A program made the translations under genes and the position numbers. Shown one piece after another: positions 6,974-15,834 of a stretch of DNA of 29,513 bases. The stretch is from CAZJCK01 sp964544635. GTDB taxonomy: Bacteria; Zixibacteria; MSB-5A5; GN15; FEB-12. The stretch is taken from assembly GCA_964544635.1 (NCBI GenBank), contig CAZJCK010000044.1, forward strand, positions 1 through 29,513, written 5' to 3'. The notes beneath the pieces are model-generated. The model saw only the letters and a list, made by a program, of their open reading frames with translations, was not told where the DNA came from and did not search any database. Each line of letters opens with the position of its first letter. Within the stretch, counting starts at the first letter, position 1.

Positions 6974-8971
6974 ATGTGTGGTATAGCCGGGTTCTTTTCC
7001 GCCGCACCGTTGCCCGATTCCGCCCGCCGTTCGCTCGAGGGTATGATCGGGCGGCTGCAGCATCGCGGGCCCGACGGCGTCGGGTATCATATCGACAAGG
7101 AGCGCGGCGTAGCGTTCGGCCATGCCCGCCTGTCGATTATTGATTTGCAAACCGGCGACCAGCCGATCTGTGGTCCGGAAATCGACGAAACTGTCCTGAT
7201 CGGCAACGGTGAGTTCTACGATTACAAGCGCATTCGCGCTGAACTGGTCACCGAGGGTGCCCGCTTCAAGACCAAGTCGGACTCTGAAATTGCGCTGCAC
7301 CTGTACCGTCGCTACGGTCTCGATTTCGTCGAGCACCTGCGCGGCGAGTTCGGGTTTTCAATGTACGACGGCAAGAATGATCGCCTGATTCTGGTGCGTG
7401 ACCGCTTCGGTATCAAACCACTGTACTACACGATCCGGAACGACACCATTTACTGGGCGTCGGAGATTAAATCGCTGTTCGGCAACTCCGATGTTCCTCG
7501 CGAGCTCGATCCGCAGGCAGCGGTGCACCAGCTTATGCATACGATGGTGCCGGGAACGACTGCGTTCAAGAATGTCCACGCCATGCTGCCGGGCCACATG
7601 CTCATTATCTCGAAGAATGGCGGCAGTCTGCAGGTCGATCAGAAACGGTACTGGGATCTCGAGTTCCCGAAGGCGGAGGATCACAATACCGACGCTCCGG
7701 TGGAGGAGTATGCCGTCAAGGTTCGCGATGAATTGCTGCAGGCGGTCATCCATCGCCTCGAGGCCGATGTCCCTGTCGGTTGCTACCTGTCCGGTGGCAT
7801 CGACAGTTGTTCGATGCTCGGCCTGGCATCGGCGGTGCAGCAGTCGCCGGTGAAGGCGTTCACGATCAGTTTCGATCATGATGCCTACGACGAAGCGGCG
7901 ATCGCCCGCGAGATGGCCGTAAGCACCGGCGCCGACCAGGAAGTGCTCAACCTGAAGGCCGACGACCTGTACGGCGAGAATTACACGACGACGATGTGGC
8001 ACGCCGAACGTACGTTCTATAATACGCTGGGTGTAGCCAAGATGTGCATGAGCCGTAGGGTACACGAGAGCGGCTATAAAGTGGTCGTGACCGGTGAGGG
8101 CGCCGACGAATTGTTCGGCGGCTACCCGGCGCTGAAGCGCGACATGCTGCTGCACGGAATGGATGATGCGACCGAGGAAGAACGGGCCGACCTGATGACG
8201 GCTATGGAAAAGAGCAACCAGATCTTCCGCGGGGCTATCCTCGCCGAACAGCAGGACCGGCATTCGTCGTTTGACGACCTGTGCGGCTTCACGCCGTCGT
8301 GGATACAACCCTGGATGCAAACACTTGAAATTGCACGGCCGCTGCTGTCGCAACAGTTCACCGCCGCCACCGACGGTTATGATCCGATCAAGGCGATCGC
8401 CGACAGTCTCGACCCCAAGATGATCGAGGGTCGTCATCCGCTCGACATCGCCCAGTACACCTGGTCAAAAACGATGCTGGAGTGCCAGATCCTGAACTGG
8501 GGCGGCGACCGGGTCGACATGGCCAACGCCATGGAGTCACGCCCGGCTTTCCTCGACCATCATGTGGCGGAACTGGCCGTCACCATCCCGCCGCGTCTGC
8601 GCATCAAGGGCAATACTGAAAAGTATGTTCTGCGCGAGGCGATGAAGAATATCCTGCCGGAGGTATTGTACAAGCGCCAGAAGTTCGCCTTCATGGCGCC
8701 GCCAGGCCATACCGACGAGAAAAAGCAGCGGGCGGTCGAAGCGCTGTTGGAAACGTATGTCAACGACGATGCCGTGGCCGAGGCCGGTGTGTTCGACGTT
8801 GAAAAGATGCAGCAGTTCCTGACCGACTACCGCCGCGACACCGACTCGACCTCGCTGGTCCGCAAAGACGCCCTGATCAATCACATCATCGGCATGCAGT
8901 ATCTTCACGAGCATTTCGTGAAACGCAACGCGCCGCCCAAAGAGCGCCACCTGGAATCGCTGCACGCTTAA
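6974..8971 (+). CDS. asnB: AsnB-type glutamine-dependent amidotransferase / asparagine synthase
   Basis: 665 residues. The N-terminal Ntn glutaminase domain begins MCGIAGFF with nucleophile Cys2 and contains RHRGPDG-like LQHRGPDG and the NGEFYDY loop. The synthetase domain has the PP-loop SGGIDS at residues 273-278 and GEGADELFGGY downstream, so glutamine-derived ammonia and ATP-driven carboxylate activation are both expected. It is longer than E. coli AsnB (about 554 aa). A GGAGGG ribosome-binding site precedes the ATG, which is 1 nt after the carbamoyltransferase stop. The same architecture serves asparagine synthesis and amide-capping of osmolytes such as N-acetylglutaminylglutamine amide. 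Given its partner, amidation of the carbamoylated product is my preferred role; plain asparagine synthesis remains possible. Confidence 0.88.
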   Translation: MCGIAGFFSAAPLPDSARRSLEGMIGRLQHRGPDGVGYHIDKERGVAFGHARLSIIDLQTGDQPICGPEIDETVLIGNGEFYDYKRIRAELVTEGARFKTKSDSEIALHLYRRYGLDFVEHLRGEFGFSMYDGKNDRLILVRDRFGIKPLYYTIRNDTIYWASEIKSLFGNSDVPRELDPQAAVHQLMHTMVPGTTAFKNVHAMLPGHMLIISKNGGSLQVDQKRYWDLEFPKAEDHNTDAPVEEYAVKVRDELLQAVIHRLEADVPVGCYLSGGIDSCSMLGLASAVQQSPVKAFTISFDHDAYDEAAIAREMAVSTGADQEVLNLKADDLYGENYTTTMWHAERTFYNTLGVAKMCMSRRVHESGYKVVVTGEGADELFGGYPALKRDMLLHGMDDATEEERADLMTAMEKSNQIFRGAILAEQQDRHSSFDDLCGFTPSWIQPWMQTLEIARPLLSQQFTAATDGYDPIKAIADSLDPKMIEGRHPLDIAQYTWSKTMLECQILNWGGDRVDMANAMESRPAFLDHHVAELAVTIPPRLRIKGNTEKYVLREAMKNILPEVLYKRQKFAFMAPPGHTDEKKQRAVEALLETYVNDDAVAEAGVFDVEKMQQFLTDYRRDTDSTSLVRKDALINHIIGMQYLHEHFVKRNAPPKERHLESLHA

Positions 8972-9002
8972 GGGTCGATCACACGGCATTTCGACGGTTT
9001 GA

Positions 9003-9036
9003 CCGCCGCGCCTCGTCAGGAGCGCGGCGGTTTCTT
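9003..9036 (+). terminator. Rho-independent terminator after asnB
   Basis: CCGCCGCGC (9003-9011) pairs perfectly with GCGCGGCGG (9022-9030) around a 10-nt loop, followed by TTTCTT. It lies 31 nt after the asnB stop and 8 nt before the end of the convergent aminotransferase gene, so it ends the MarR operon and may also act on the opposite strand. Confidence 0.8.
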
Positions 9037-9043
9037 GCTTACG

Positions 9044-10219
9044 CTACTTTGTCATCGCGCCGGCGGTGAGACGCTCGATCGCTCGCTCGATCATTTCAGT
9101 GGAGCAGGCGTATGAGAAGCGGATCGACTTCTCGGAGTCATAAAAGATGTCGCCCGGTACCGAGCCGAGGGCATACGTATCGATCAGGTGGTTGACTAAG
9201 TCCCACGCCGAACCGTTCCAGGCGTCGGTGATACGAGCGTAGAGATAGAACGCGCCGCCGGGAGGCGAGTCGCACCTCAGGTACGGCGAACTGTTAACGC
9301 CCTCGAACAAGAGATCGCGACGGCGGCGGTATTCGTCACGCATCTCGCCTACAAACTCCTGCGGGCCGTCAAGCGCGGCGACCCCGGCATACTGCGTGGC
9401 GGTCGAGACGCCGTTAATAGTGTACAGTACCATCTTCTTGACCTGCGCCGAAAAGTCGTCGTTGGGGCAGACAACATAGCCAAGCCGCCAGCCGGTCATG
9501 GCATAGCTCTTGGAAAACGTGTAGCAGGAGATGATGCGACGCTGCACATCGATCGGATAATCTCTGGCCAAAGCGGCGATGCTCAGGTGCTCGTCGTCGT
9601 AGATGATGTCTTCATACGCTTCATCGGAAACAACCCACAGCTTCGGATGATTGGCCATGATGTCGAGCAGCGCCTCGAGATCCTCACGCTGCATCACGCC
9701 GCCGGTCGGATTGTGCGGGGAGTTGATCAGGATGGCCCTGGTGTTGTCGGTGACCATCTTCTTGAGCTCGTCGCTATCCCAGCGGTAGTTTCGATCGGCG
9801 CCCAGGTCGCAGAAAGTCGGCCGGCCGCCGGAGAGCTTGATGATCCAGTTCGTGGCGGTCCAATTAGGGCGGGGGATGATCACCTCGTCGCCGGCGTTGA
9901 GAATAGTCTGAAAGGCGCAGTACAAACCGTGCATGCCGCCGTTGACAATCAGGATGTGGTTGAGATCTGAAATGTAGTCGATATCATTCTGCCGGGCTAT
10001 TTTGCGCAGGATCGCTTCTTTGAGCGGCTTAATGCCGGTCGACGGTGCGTAGTGGGTGGCGTTGGCCGCCAGGGCCTGGGTCATGGCGTCTTTGATGTGG
10101 CCGGGGGTATCGAACGACGGTTCCCCCGATTCCAGACGGAGCGGATCGGGCAGGGCCAGGAGGCGGTCGCGGACCGCGACAATTCCGGAAAAGACAACGT
10201 CAGATAACTGATTATTCAT
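9044..10219 (-). CDS. Class I/II PLP-dependent aminotransferase (aspartate aminotransferase-like)
   Basis: 391 residues, the normal length for fold-type I subgroup I aminotransferases. Key segments are ATHYAPSTGIKPLKEAI (substrate-side tyrosine region), GGMHGLYCAF, INSPHNPTGGV with the conserved Asn, VVSDEAYEDIIYDD with the Asp-Tyr pair that binds the pyridine ring, and FSKSYAMTGWRLGYV carrying the PLP lysine at residue 237. FSYACS near the end contains the alpha-carboxylate-binding region (RFSYA). It likely exchanges amino groups between aspartate or another amino acid and 2-oxoglutarate; exact specificity is not readable. It converges on asnB across a shared terminator, so it is not in that operon. 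It diverges from hemA. Confidence 0.88.
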   Translation of the reverse strand: MNNQLSDVVFSGIVAVRDRLLALPDPLRLESGEPSFDTPGHIKDAMTQALAANATHYAPSTGIKPLKEAILRKIARQNDIDYISDLNHILIVNGGMHGLYCAFQTILNAGDEVIIPRPNWTATNWIIKLSGGRPTFCDLGADRNYRWDSDELKKMVTDNTRAILINSPHNPTGGVMQREDLEALLDIMANHPKLWVVSDEAYEDIIYDDEHLSIAALARDYPIDVQRRIISCYTFSKSYAMTGWRLGYVVCPNDDFSAQVKKMVLYTINGVSTATQYAGVAALDGPQEFVGEMRDEYRRRRDLLFEGVNSSPYLRCDSPPGGAFYLYARITDAWNGSAWDLVNHLIDTYALGSVPGDIFYDSEKSIRFSYACSTEMIERAIERLTAGAMTK

Positions 10220-10691
10220 GATTTTGTCCTACGTATAAGAGATATGTACAGGTGGCACCGGGCTGCCCGAACGGCCGCCGGTCATTTCTGCTGGGCTAAT
10301 GTTAAGAGATTGCGCGCGCTGGTCAAGCGGTATTGAGGGCGCCCCAAAGGCCGATCGAATCCGGTCGGAGAAGATACACCCAACCTGGTGGTGTGACGAT
10401 TTCTCTGAAAAGCAGCTCTGTGCACACCTGAGGGCTACCTGGCCGATGCTTTGTCATTTGCCGAAACACAAAGCGCTACACCTTTACAGCGCAACATCTT
10501 AGGGCGAGCGCGGAGCGCTTGAAAGAGCGGCCTGCAGCGACTCCCCAAATCCCTACTAAATAGTAGAGTATGTTAGCCAGCTTTTTGTGTCTTTTTTCAC
10601 AAGCGTATGACAATTGTATGACATTTAAGACAAGCTTGGGTGTTTATTGGCTTCTAATTGTGAGAGGAATGTGAAGAGGTATGTGTAAAGT
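10220..10691. other. Divergent 472-nt intergenic region upstream of hemA
   Basis: This gap separates the minus-strand aminotransferase from hemA. No open frame with recognisable protein features is present; a 67-codon plus-strand frame at 10299-10502 has no ribosome-binding site or family resemblance. G+C drops sharply after about 10550, as expected for a promoter area. It holds a small palindrome at 10553-10566 (CTACTA, AA, TAGTAG), the Rex/CRP-like palindrome at 10585-10602, and a direct repeat GTATGACA on either side of ATT. I could not pick a confident -35/-10 pair for hemA. Confidence 0.5.
10585..10602 (+). promoter_or_regulatory. Rex-like (or CRP-like) palindrome upstream of the hem operon
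   Basis: TTGTGTCTTTTTTCACAA has perfect outer arms TTGTG and CACAA separated by 8 nt. This fits the Rex consensus TTGTGAAnnnnTTCACAA except for the AA at positions 6-7. The same bases also fit TGTGA-N6-TCACA (CRP/FNR-fold) with one mismatch. It lies 90 nt before the hemA start. Rex senses NADH/NAD+ and controls rex-hemACD in Streptomyces coelicolor, so a redox link for haem genes has precedent. Confidence 0.4.
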
Positions 10692-11957
10692 ATGGAAATC
10701 GGCGTAATCGGCACCTCAGTGTGGCAGCATAATTTCCCACTAATAGAACGGCTGACCATTGATCGCGAACAGCGCAGTCTGGCCCTGGAGCAGATCAAAC
10801 AGAAACTTGGTCTCACCGAGTTAATCTACCTGGCCACCTGTAACCGGGTGGAGTTCATTTATGTTCACCCCACCGACTCTAAGGGCGGCAAAGTGCTGCA
10901 CGGCATTATCGACTTCTTCTTCAAGGGTCGTCGCGACCTGAGCTTTTTCCCCAACGATTTCTACCAGTACACCGACCGCGAGGCGATCAGCCACATTTTC
11001 CGTACCGTGTCGTCACTGGAATCACTGGTGGTTGGCGAAACCCAGATTACCGGACAATTCAAGGATGCCGTTGAATATGCCACCGAAACCGGTCTGGCCG
11101 GACCGCACCTCGAGAGCTTATCGCGCGAGGCGCTCAACGTGGCACGACAGGTGAAGCGCGATACCAACATCGGCGCCGGATCGGTTTCGATGGCATCGCT
11201 GGCAACAGCCGAACTGACCAGGGCGCTGGGCGACCGTCAGTCGCCGGTCATCGCCCTGGTCGGCAGCGGGCCGATGACCCGCAAGCTGGCCAATCATCTC
11301 AAGAAGCACGGACAGCCGCAGTTCCTGTTTGTCAATCGGACGCTCGACAAGGCCCGGAGCCTGGCCGAGGAATTTGGCGGACGCGCCCTGTCACTCGATG
11401 ACTTTGTTGCCGCCCCGCCGTCAATCGACGCCATCCTTTCGGCCACGGCGGCGACGGAGCCGGTTTTTGACGGCGCGTTTTTGTCAATGCTGAATCATGA
11501 TAAGTCGGTCGTCTGTGTCGATCTGGCGGTTCCGCGCGATTTTTCGATCGAGTTCTCGCAGGGCAAAAACGTTGTCCTGCTCGATATCCCCGCCCTCAAA
11601 AAGAGCGGCCAGGGGAATCTGCGGCAGAAGTTTGTCGAGGCCTCCAGGGCCAACGAAATCGTCCGTGATGCCGTCAGCCGCTACCTGGCCAACCGCATCG
11701 AAGGCTCGCTCAAGCCGATTTTCCAAAGCAGCTATCAGCAGTCACTCGACGTTGCCCGCCGGGCGCTCGACCAGCTCTTCGACAAGAAGATGCCGCACCT
11801 GGCCGACGACGATCGGGAAGCGGTTATCCGACTGGTCAACAAGCTGATCGGCCAGTCTGCATTCCAGCCCGTCCGCCTCCTCTCCGACCGTCTTGTCGAG
11901 ACGCGGTCAGATCTGAATATTAACTCCATGTCCGGGACAAAAAAGGAAGCCGTATGA
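10692..11957 (+). CDS. hemA: Glutamyl-tRNA reductase
   Basis: First enzyme of the C5 pathway: NADPH-dependent reduction of glutamyl-tRNA to glutamate-1-semialdehyde. 421 residues. The N-terminal catalytic domain has LATCNRVE with catalytic Cys50 and the SLESLVVGETQITGQ signature (about 109-123). The NADPH-binding domain has ALVGSGPM (about 188-195) and FVNRTLDKA. A helical dimerisation domain follows. The ATG at 10692 has only a weak AGAGG upstream. It is the first gene of the nine-gene haem operon and its stop overlaps hemC (ATGA). As the committed step it is the logical target of the regulatory palindrome upstream. Confidence 0.97.
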   Translation: MEIGVIGTSVWQHNFPLIERLTIDREQRSLALEQIKQKLGLTELIYLATCNRVEFIYVHPTDSKGGKVLHGIIDFFFKGRRDLSFFPNDFYQYTDREAISHIFRTVSSLESLVVGETQITGQFKDAVEYATETGLAGPHLESLSREALNVARQVKRDTNIGAGSVSMASLATAELTRALGDRQSPVIALVGSGPMTRKLANHLKKHGQPQFLFVNRTLDKARSLAEEFGGRALSLDDFVAAPPSIDAILSATAATEPVFDGAFLSMLNHDKSVVCVDLAVPRDFSIEFSQGKNVVLLDIPALKKSGQGNLRQKFVEASRANEIVRDAVSRYLANRIEGSLKPIFQSSYQQSLDVARRALDQLFDKKMPHLADDDREAVIRLVNKLIGQSAFQPVRLLSDRLVETRSDLNINSMSGTKKEAV

Positions 11958-12883
11958 GCCGGCCGTCAGTAGTGATTGGTTCGCGGGGTTCAGATCTGGC
12001 TCTATATCAGGCAAATTTCATCAAATCAGTCCTCGTTAATGACTGTAACTGCAACGTAAACATAGAGATCATTAAAACGCAGGGTGACAAGATCGACAAC
12101 GTCGCCTTCGACAAAATGGAAGGCAAGGGGTTCTTCACCAAGGAACTCGAGGATGCCCTGCTGAGAAATCAGATCGATCTGGCGGTACACTCGCTTAAGG
12201 ACTTGATGACCGTTCAGCCCGACGGGTTACGGCTTGGCGCTGTCGGGTATCGCGCCGATCGCCGTGAAATGCTGTTGATACGCAAGGAATCGGTGGCCGG
12301 CGATGGTCTCATTCCGGTGAAGCAGGGCGGCAAGATCGGCACCAGTTCGGCGCGACGTAAGTGCCAGATCGGTTTTCATAATCCCACTCTGGTCATCGAC
12401 GACCTGCGCGGCAATGTACCCACCCGCATCAACAAGCTTCGCGACGGCCAGTACGATGCCATCATGATCGCTGCCGCCGGTGTGAAACGGTTGGAGCTTG
12501 ACCTCTCCGACCTCGAAGTGCGACTGCTCCCGGCCGACCAGTTTCTTCCGGCGCCGGCCCAGGGTATCCTGGGGCTGCAGGTGCGTGACCGCGACGAAAA
12601 GACTGAATCCGTAGTATCGCAACTGAACTCGGATCAGGATATGGCCGAGGCCTCGGCCGAGCGGGGTTTGCTGGCGCGCTTTGGGGGCGGCTGCTCGCTG
12701 CCGCTGGGCGTTTATTCGTATGCCGACGGCAATGTCCACAAGATGATGGCCGTGCTGGGCGAAGGCGATGGCAATAATTGGACCGGGTTGCGCCGCGCCG
12801 AGGTGGCGGCAACGTCGATTGACGACCTGATCGAGAAAGCATACACCGCCCTGAGCAACGAAGAGAGTCGGCTGTGCAGGTAG
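11954..12883 (+). CDS. hemC: Hydroxymethylbilane synthase (porphobilinogen deaminase)
   Basis: Polymerises four porphobilinogens into hydroxymethylbilane using a covalently bound dipyrromethane cofactor. 309 residues, normal length. It begins VVIGSRGSDLALYQA. FTKELEDALL and DLAVHSLKDL form the substrate-binding domain, GTSSARRKCQI the anion-binding arginine cluster, and GGGCSLPLG carries the cofactor-attachment Cys247. The start lies in a 4-nt ATGA overlap with hemA, implying translational coupling. Confidence 0.97.
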   Translation: MSRPSVVIGSRGSDLALYQANFIKSVLVNDCNCNVNIEIIKTQGDKIDNVAFDKMEGKGFFTKELEDALLRNQIDLAVHSLKDLMTVQPDGLRLGAVGYRADRREMLLIRKESVAGDGLIPVKQGGKIGTSSARRKCQIGFHNPTLVIDDLRGNVPTRINKLRDGQYDAIMIAAAGVKRLELDLSDLEVRLLPADQFLPAPAQGILGLQVRDRDEKTESVVSQLNSDQDMAEASAERGLLARFGGGCSLPLGVYSYADGNVHKMMAVLGEGDGNNWTGLRRAEVAATSIDDLIEKAYTALSNEESRLCR

Positions 12884-13566
12884 CGATCACTCGAACGCCG
12901 GAGCAATTGGCCGGACTTGCAAGTGCAGCGGCCGAGCGTGACATCACAATCGTACCGCTGCCGGTCACTCGCATCGCAGCGGTCACCTTCCAGTGGCCCG
13001 ATAACCTGCCGGTCGACAACATCGACTGGCTTGTTTTTTCAAGTGCCAACGGGGTGAAGCATTTCTTTTCACGGCTCAAGCAGTTGCAGGTCGGTTTGTC
13101 GAAACAGATCAAGGTTGCGGCGGTTGGTGAAAAGACTGCCCGGGTGCTCGGCGAGCTTGGCTGGACCGTCCGGCTGGTGCCGTCGGAGGCCAAAGGGGAC
13201 GCCATGTTCGACGAGCTGGTGGAACGCCTGTCGCCCGGCAGCATCGTGGTGTATCCGCAGGCGGCATCGATAGCCTGCGACCCGCAGCCCAAAATGGCAT
13301 CGGCCGGGGCGCGCTACGTACCCCTCATCTGCTACCGGTCGGTTAAACAGACGCTGAACAGCGCGCTGGTTGACAAACTGTCCGAGAATGACTTGATTTT
13401 GTTTACGGCGCCATCGTCGGTAGATGCATTCGACACACAGTTTGGTCGACCGCGGGCACGTATCCTGGCGATCGGCAGTACCACTGCGGCTGCCATGAAC
13501 GAGCGCGGCTGGCCGCACAGTATCATGAAAGAAGCCAACATCGACAGCGTGCTGGAGTATGTATAA
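12874..13566 (+). CDS. hemD: Uroporphyrinogen-III synthase
   Basis: Cyclises hydroxymethylbilane with inversion of ring D. 230 residues, starting at a GTG that overlaps the end of hemC by 10 nt; no ATG fits the N terminus. HemD proteins diverge strongly, but several marks are visible: MQVAITRTPEQ at the start, DWLVFSSANGVKHFF in the first domain, KVAAVGEKTARVLGELGW at the domain interface, and ILFTAPSSVDAF plus ARILAIGSTTAAAMNERGW in the second domain. Position between hemC and hemB supports the call. Confidence 0.93.
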   Translation: MQVAITRTPEQLAGLASAAAERDITIVPLPVTRIAAVTFQWPDNLPVDNIDWLVFSSANGVKHFFSRLKQLQVGLSKQIKVAAVGEKTARVLGELGWTVRLVPSEAKGDAMFDELVERLSPGSIVVYPQAASIACDPQPKMASAGARYVPLICYRSVKQTLNSALVDKLSENDLILFTAPSSVDAFDTQFGRPRARILAIGSTTAAAMNERGWPHSIMKEANIDSVLEYV

Positions 13567-14546
13567 TGGAGCTACAGCATCGTCCGCGACGATTGCGTCG
13601 CAACAAGATCATACGCGACCTGACGGCTGAGTATCGATTGAACCTCAACGGCCTGATCCAGCCGTACTTTGTCACCGAGGGTGACGATATCCGCGACGAA
13701 ATCAAGGGTCTCCCCGGCATTTACCGTGAATCCCCCGACAAGCTGCTCGAGTCGATCGGCAACGACCTGAAGCTGGGTATCAACAAGATCATGCTGTTCG
13801 GCGTCACCGACCGCAAGGACCCGATGGCATCGTCCGCGCTCGACGACGGCAACCCGGTGATCATGGCGACGCGAGAGCTGAAAGAGAAGTTTGGCGACGA
13901 CATTTTCATCGGCGCCGATGTTTGCCTGTGCGCCTATACCGACACCGGCCATTGCGGTGTGACGGTCAACGAGACGATTGACAACGACAAGTCGTGTGAG
14001 ATCCTTGCCCGCATGGCATTGTCGCTGGCCGATGCCGGCTGCGACTGCGTCGCGCCGTCGGATATGATGGACGGTCGCGTGAACGCCATCCGGCATGCGC
14101 TGGAGACGAACGGTCACCGCGACACCATCATCCTTGCTTACGCCGCCAAGTATGCATCGTCATACTACGGTCCTTTCCGCGAAGCAGCCAACTCCGCACC
14201 CGGCAAGGGTGACCGCCGCGGCTACCAGATGGATTTTCGCAATCGCGCCGAAGCCGGCACCGAGCTTGATCTCGATGTCAGCGAGGGCGCCGACATGGTG
14301 ATGGTCAAGCCGGCGCTGGCCTACCTCGATGTTATTGCTGACTTCAGGGCCAACACTACCCTCCCGGTGGCTGCCTACAACGTGTCGGGAGAGTACACCG
14401 CCGTGAAGCTGATGGCCGAGGCCGGGCTGGCCGACGAAGGGTTGATGGTACGGGAGAACCTGACGGCGATGAATCGCGCCGGTGCTTCTATCATCCTCAC
14501 CTACCATTTACGAGATATTTTGAAACAGGGATGGAACGATGGGTAA
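13566..14546 (+). CDS. hemB: Delta-aminolevulinic acid dehydratase (porphobilinogen synthase), zinc type
   Basis: Condenses two 5-aminolevulinate molecules into porphobilinogen. 326 residues. The triple-cysteine zinc site is visible as DVCLCAYTDTGHCG (Cys120, Cys122, Cys130), so this is a Zn-dependent form rather than the Asp-rich Mg-dependent one. Schiff-base lysines are Lys195 (AYAAKYASSYYGPF) and Lys248 (MVKPALAYLD). The ATG overlaps the hemD stop (TAATG). Confidence 0.97.
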   Translation: MELQHRPRRLRRNKIIRDLTAEYRLNLNGLIQPYFVTEGDDIRDEIKGLPGIYRESPDKLLESIGNDLKLGINKIMLFGVTDRKDPMASSALDDGNPVIMATRELKEKFGDDIFIGADVCLCAYTDTGHCGVTVNETIDNDKSCEILARMALSLADAGCDCVAPSDMMDGRVNAIRHALETNGHRDTIILAYAAKYASSYYGPFREAANSAPGKGDRRGYQMDFRNRAEAGTELDLDVSEGADMVMVKPALAYLDVIADFRANTTLPVAAYNVSGEYTAVKLMAEAGLADEGLMVRENLTAMNRAGASIILTYHLRDILKQGWNDG

Positions 14547-15834
14547 TACAGAACGATCCGCACGACTGACCAAACTTGCCGAACGGGTGATTCCGGGTGG
14601 CGTCAATTCACCGGTGCGCGCCTTCAAGTCGGTGGGCGGTCAGCCTCGGTTTATCGACCGCGGTGAGGGCGCCTGGCTGTTTGATGTCGACGGCAACAAG
14701 TACCTCGACTTCTGCTCCTCGTGGGGACCGCTCATTCTCGGTCATGCCGATCCCGATGTCGTTGCCGCCGTCAAGGATCAGGTTGATCGCGGTATGACCT
14801 ATGGCGCTACCACCGAACACGAATACAATCTCGCCGATTTTATCGTGGGCCAGGTCGATGCGGTTGAGCAGATCCGCTTCGTATCATCGGGTACCGAGGC
14901 GGTCATGTCGGCGATTCGCCTGGCTCGCGGTTTCACCGGCCGTGACCTGATCCTCAAGTTCGAAGGCTGTTACCACGGCCACATGGACTACCTGCTGGTC
15001 AGCGCCGGCAGCGGACTGGCGACATTCGGCCAGCCGGCCTCGGCGGGTGTACCGAAGTCGTTTACCGATCACACCGCGGTGTTGCCGCTCGACGATGAGG
15101 AAGCCTTGCAGTCATTCTTTGATGAGCATGGCGATAAGCTGGCGGCCGTCATTATCGAAGGTATTCCCGCCAACAACGGCTTGTTGATACAGCGCCACGA
15201 TTACATGCGACTGCTGCGCGCCCTCACGGAAAAGCATGGGGCGCTGATGATCATGGACGAGGTAATCACCGGCTTCCGCCTTGGTATGACCGGCGCCGCC
15301 GGCTATTATGGTATCCAGCCGGACCTGGTCACGTACGGCAAGATCATCGGCGGCGGTATGCCGGTGGGTGCCTTCGGCGGCCGTGAAGATATCATGACCA
15401 AACTGTCACCGCTCGGACCGGTGTACCAGGCCGGTACGCTTTCCGGCAACCCGGTCGCGATGGTGGCGGGACTGACAACACTGAAGAAACTTGCCGACGG
15501 CAGTATCCACGCGCGACTCGAAGACATGAACCGTCGCTTCGTCAGCACCTTGACCCAAAAACTAACCGGCAGCGCCGTGAATATTGCCGGTGTCGCCAGC
15601 ATTTACTGGATCGTGTTCCAGAAGGAACTGCCGCGGACGTCCGGTTGCATTGATCCCGACGGCGTGGCGCACTACAATCGGATGCACGACAGTGTTCTGC
15701 AAAGCGGCATCTACCTGCCGCCATCGGGGTATGAGGTCTGCTTCATTTCGAATGCTCACACCGATGAGATGCTGGACGATGCCGCCGATACCCTGGCCGG
15801 CCTGATCGGCAAGGAGGCCCACGCATGGGCATAA
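14539..15834 (+). CDS. hemL: Glutamate-1-semialdehyde 2,1-aminomutase
   Basis: PLP enzyme that converts glutamate-1-semialdehyde to 5-aminolevulinate, the step after HemA. 431 residues. GGVNSPVRAFKSVGG is the family N terminus and FVSSGTEAVMSAIRLAR binds the PLP phosphate. GCYHGHMDYLLVSAGSG and MDEVITGFRLG follow, then VTYGKIIGGGMPVGAFGG with PLP-lysine 268. Length and motifs match GSA aminomutase rather than ordinary class III aminotransferases. It overlaps hemB by 8 nt. Confidence 0.97.
   Translation: MGNTERSARLTKLAERVIPGGVNSPVRAFKSVGGQPRFIDRGEGAWLFDVDGNKYLDFCSSWGPLILGHADPDVVAAVKDQVDRGMTYGATTEHEYNLADFIVGQVDAVEQIRFVSSGTEAVMSAIRLARGFTGRDLILKFEGCYHGHMDYLLVSAGSGLATFGQPASAGVPKSFTDHTAVLPLDDEEALQSFFDEHGDKLAAVIIEGIPANNGLLIQRHDYMRLLRALTEKHGALMIMDEVITGFRLGMTGAAGYYGIQPDLVTYGKIIGGGMPVGAFGGREDIMTKLSPLGPVYQAGTLSGNPVAMVAGLTTLKKLADGSIHARLEDMNRRFVSTLTQKLTGSAVNIAGVASIYWIVFQKELPRTSGCIDPDGVAHYNRMHDSVLQSGIYLPPSGYEVCFISNAHTDEMLDDAADTLAGLIGKEAHAWA

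Noticed and set aside
5890..6975. Minus-strand 361-codon frame opposite the carbamoyltransferase
   Set aside because: Antisense shadow of a protein with clear motifs; its sequence shows no recognisable domain.
7358..8437. Minus-strand 359-codon frame opposite asnB
   Set aside because: Mirror frame of a high-G+C coding sequence, rich in Val/His/Arg, with no motifs.
10299..10502. 67-codon plus-strand frame in the hemA upstream region
   Set aside because: No ribosome-binding site, no family resemblance, and composition like noncoding DNA.
10501..10552. tRNA-like GC stems upstream of hemA
   Set aside because: The arms do not form a cloverleaf and no anticodon or T-loop consensus is present.
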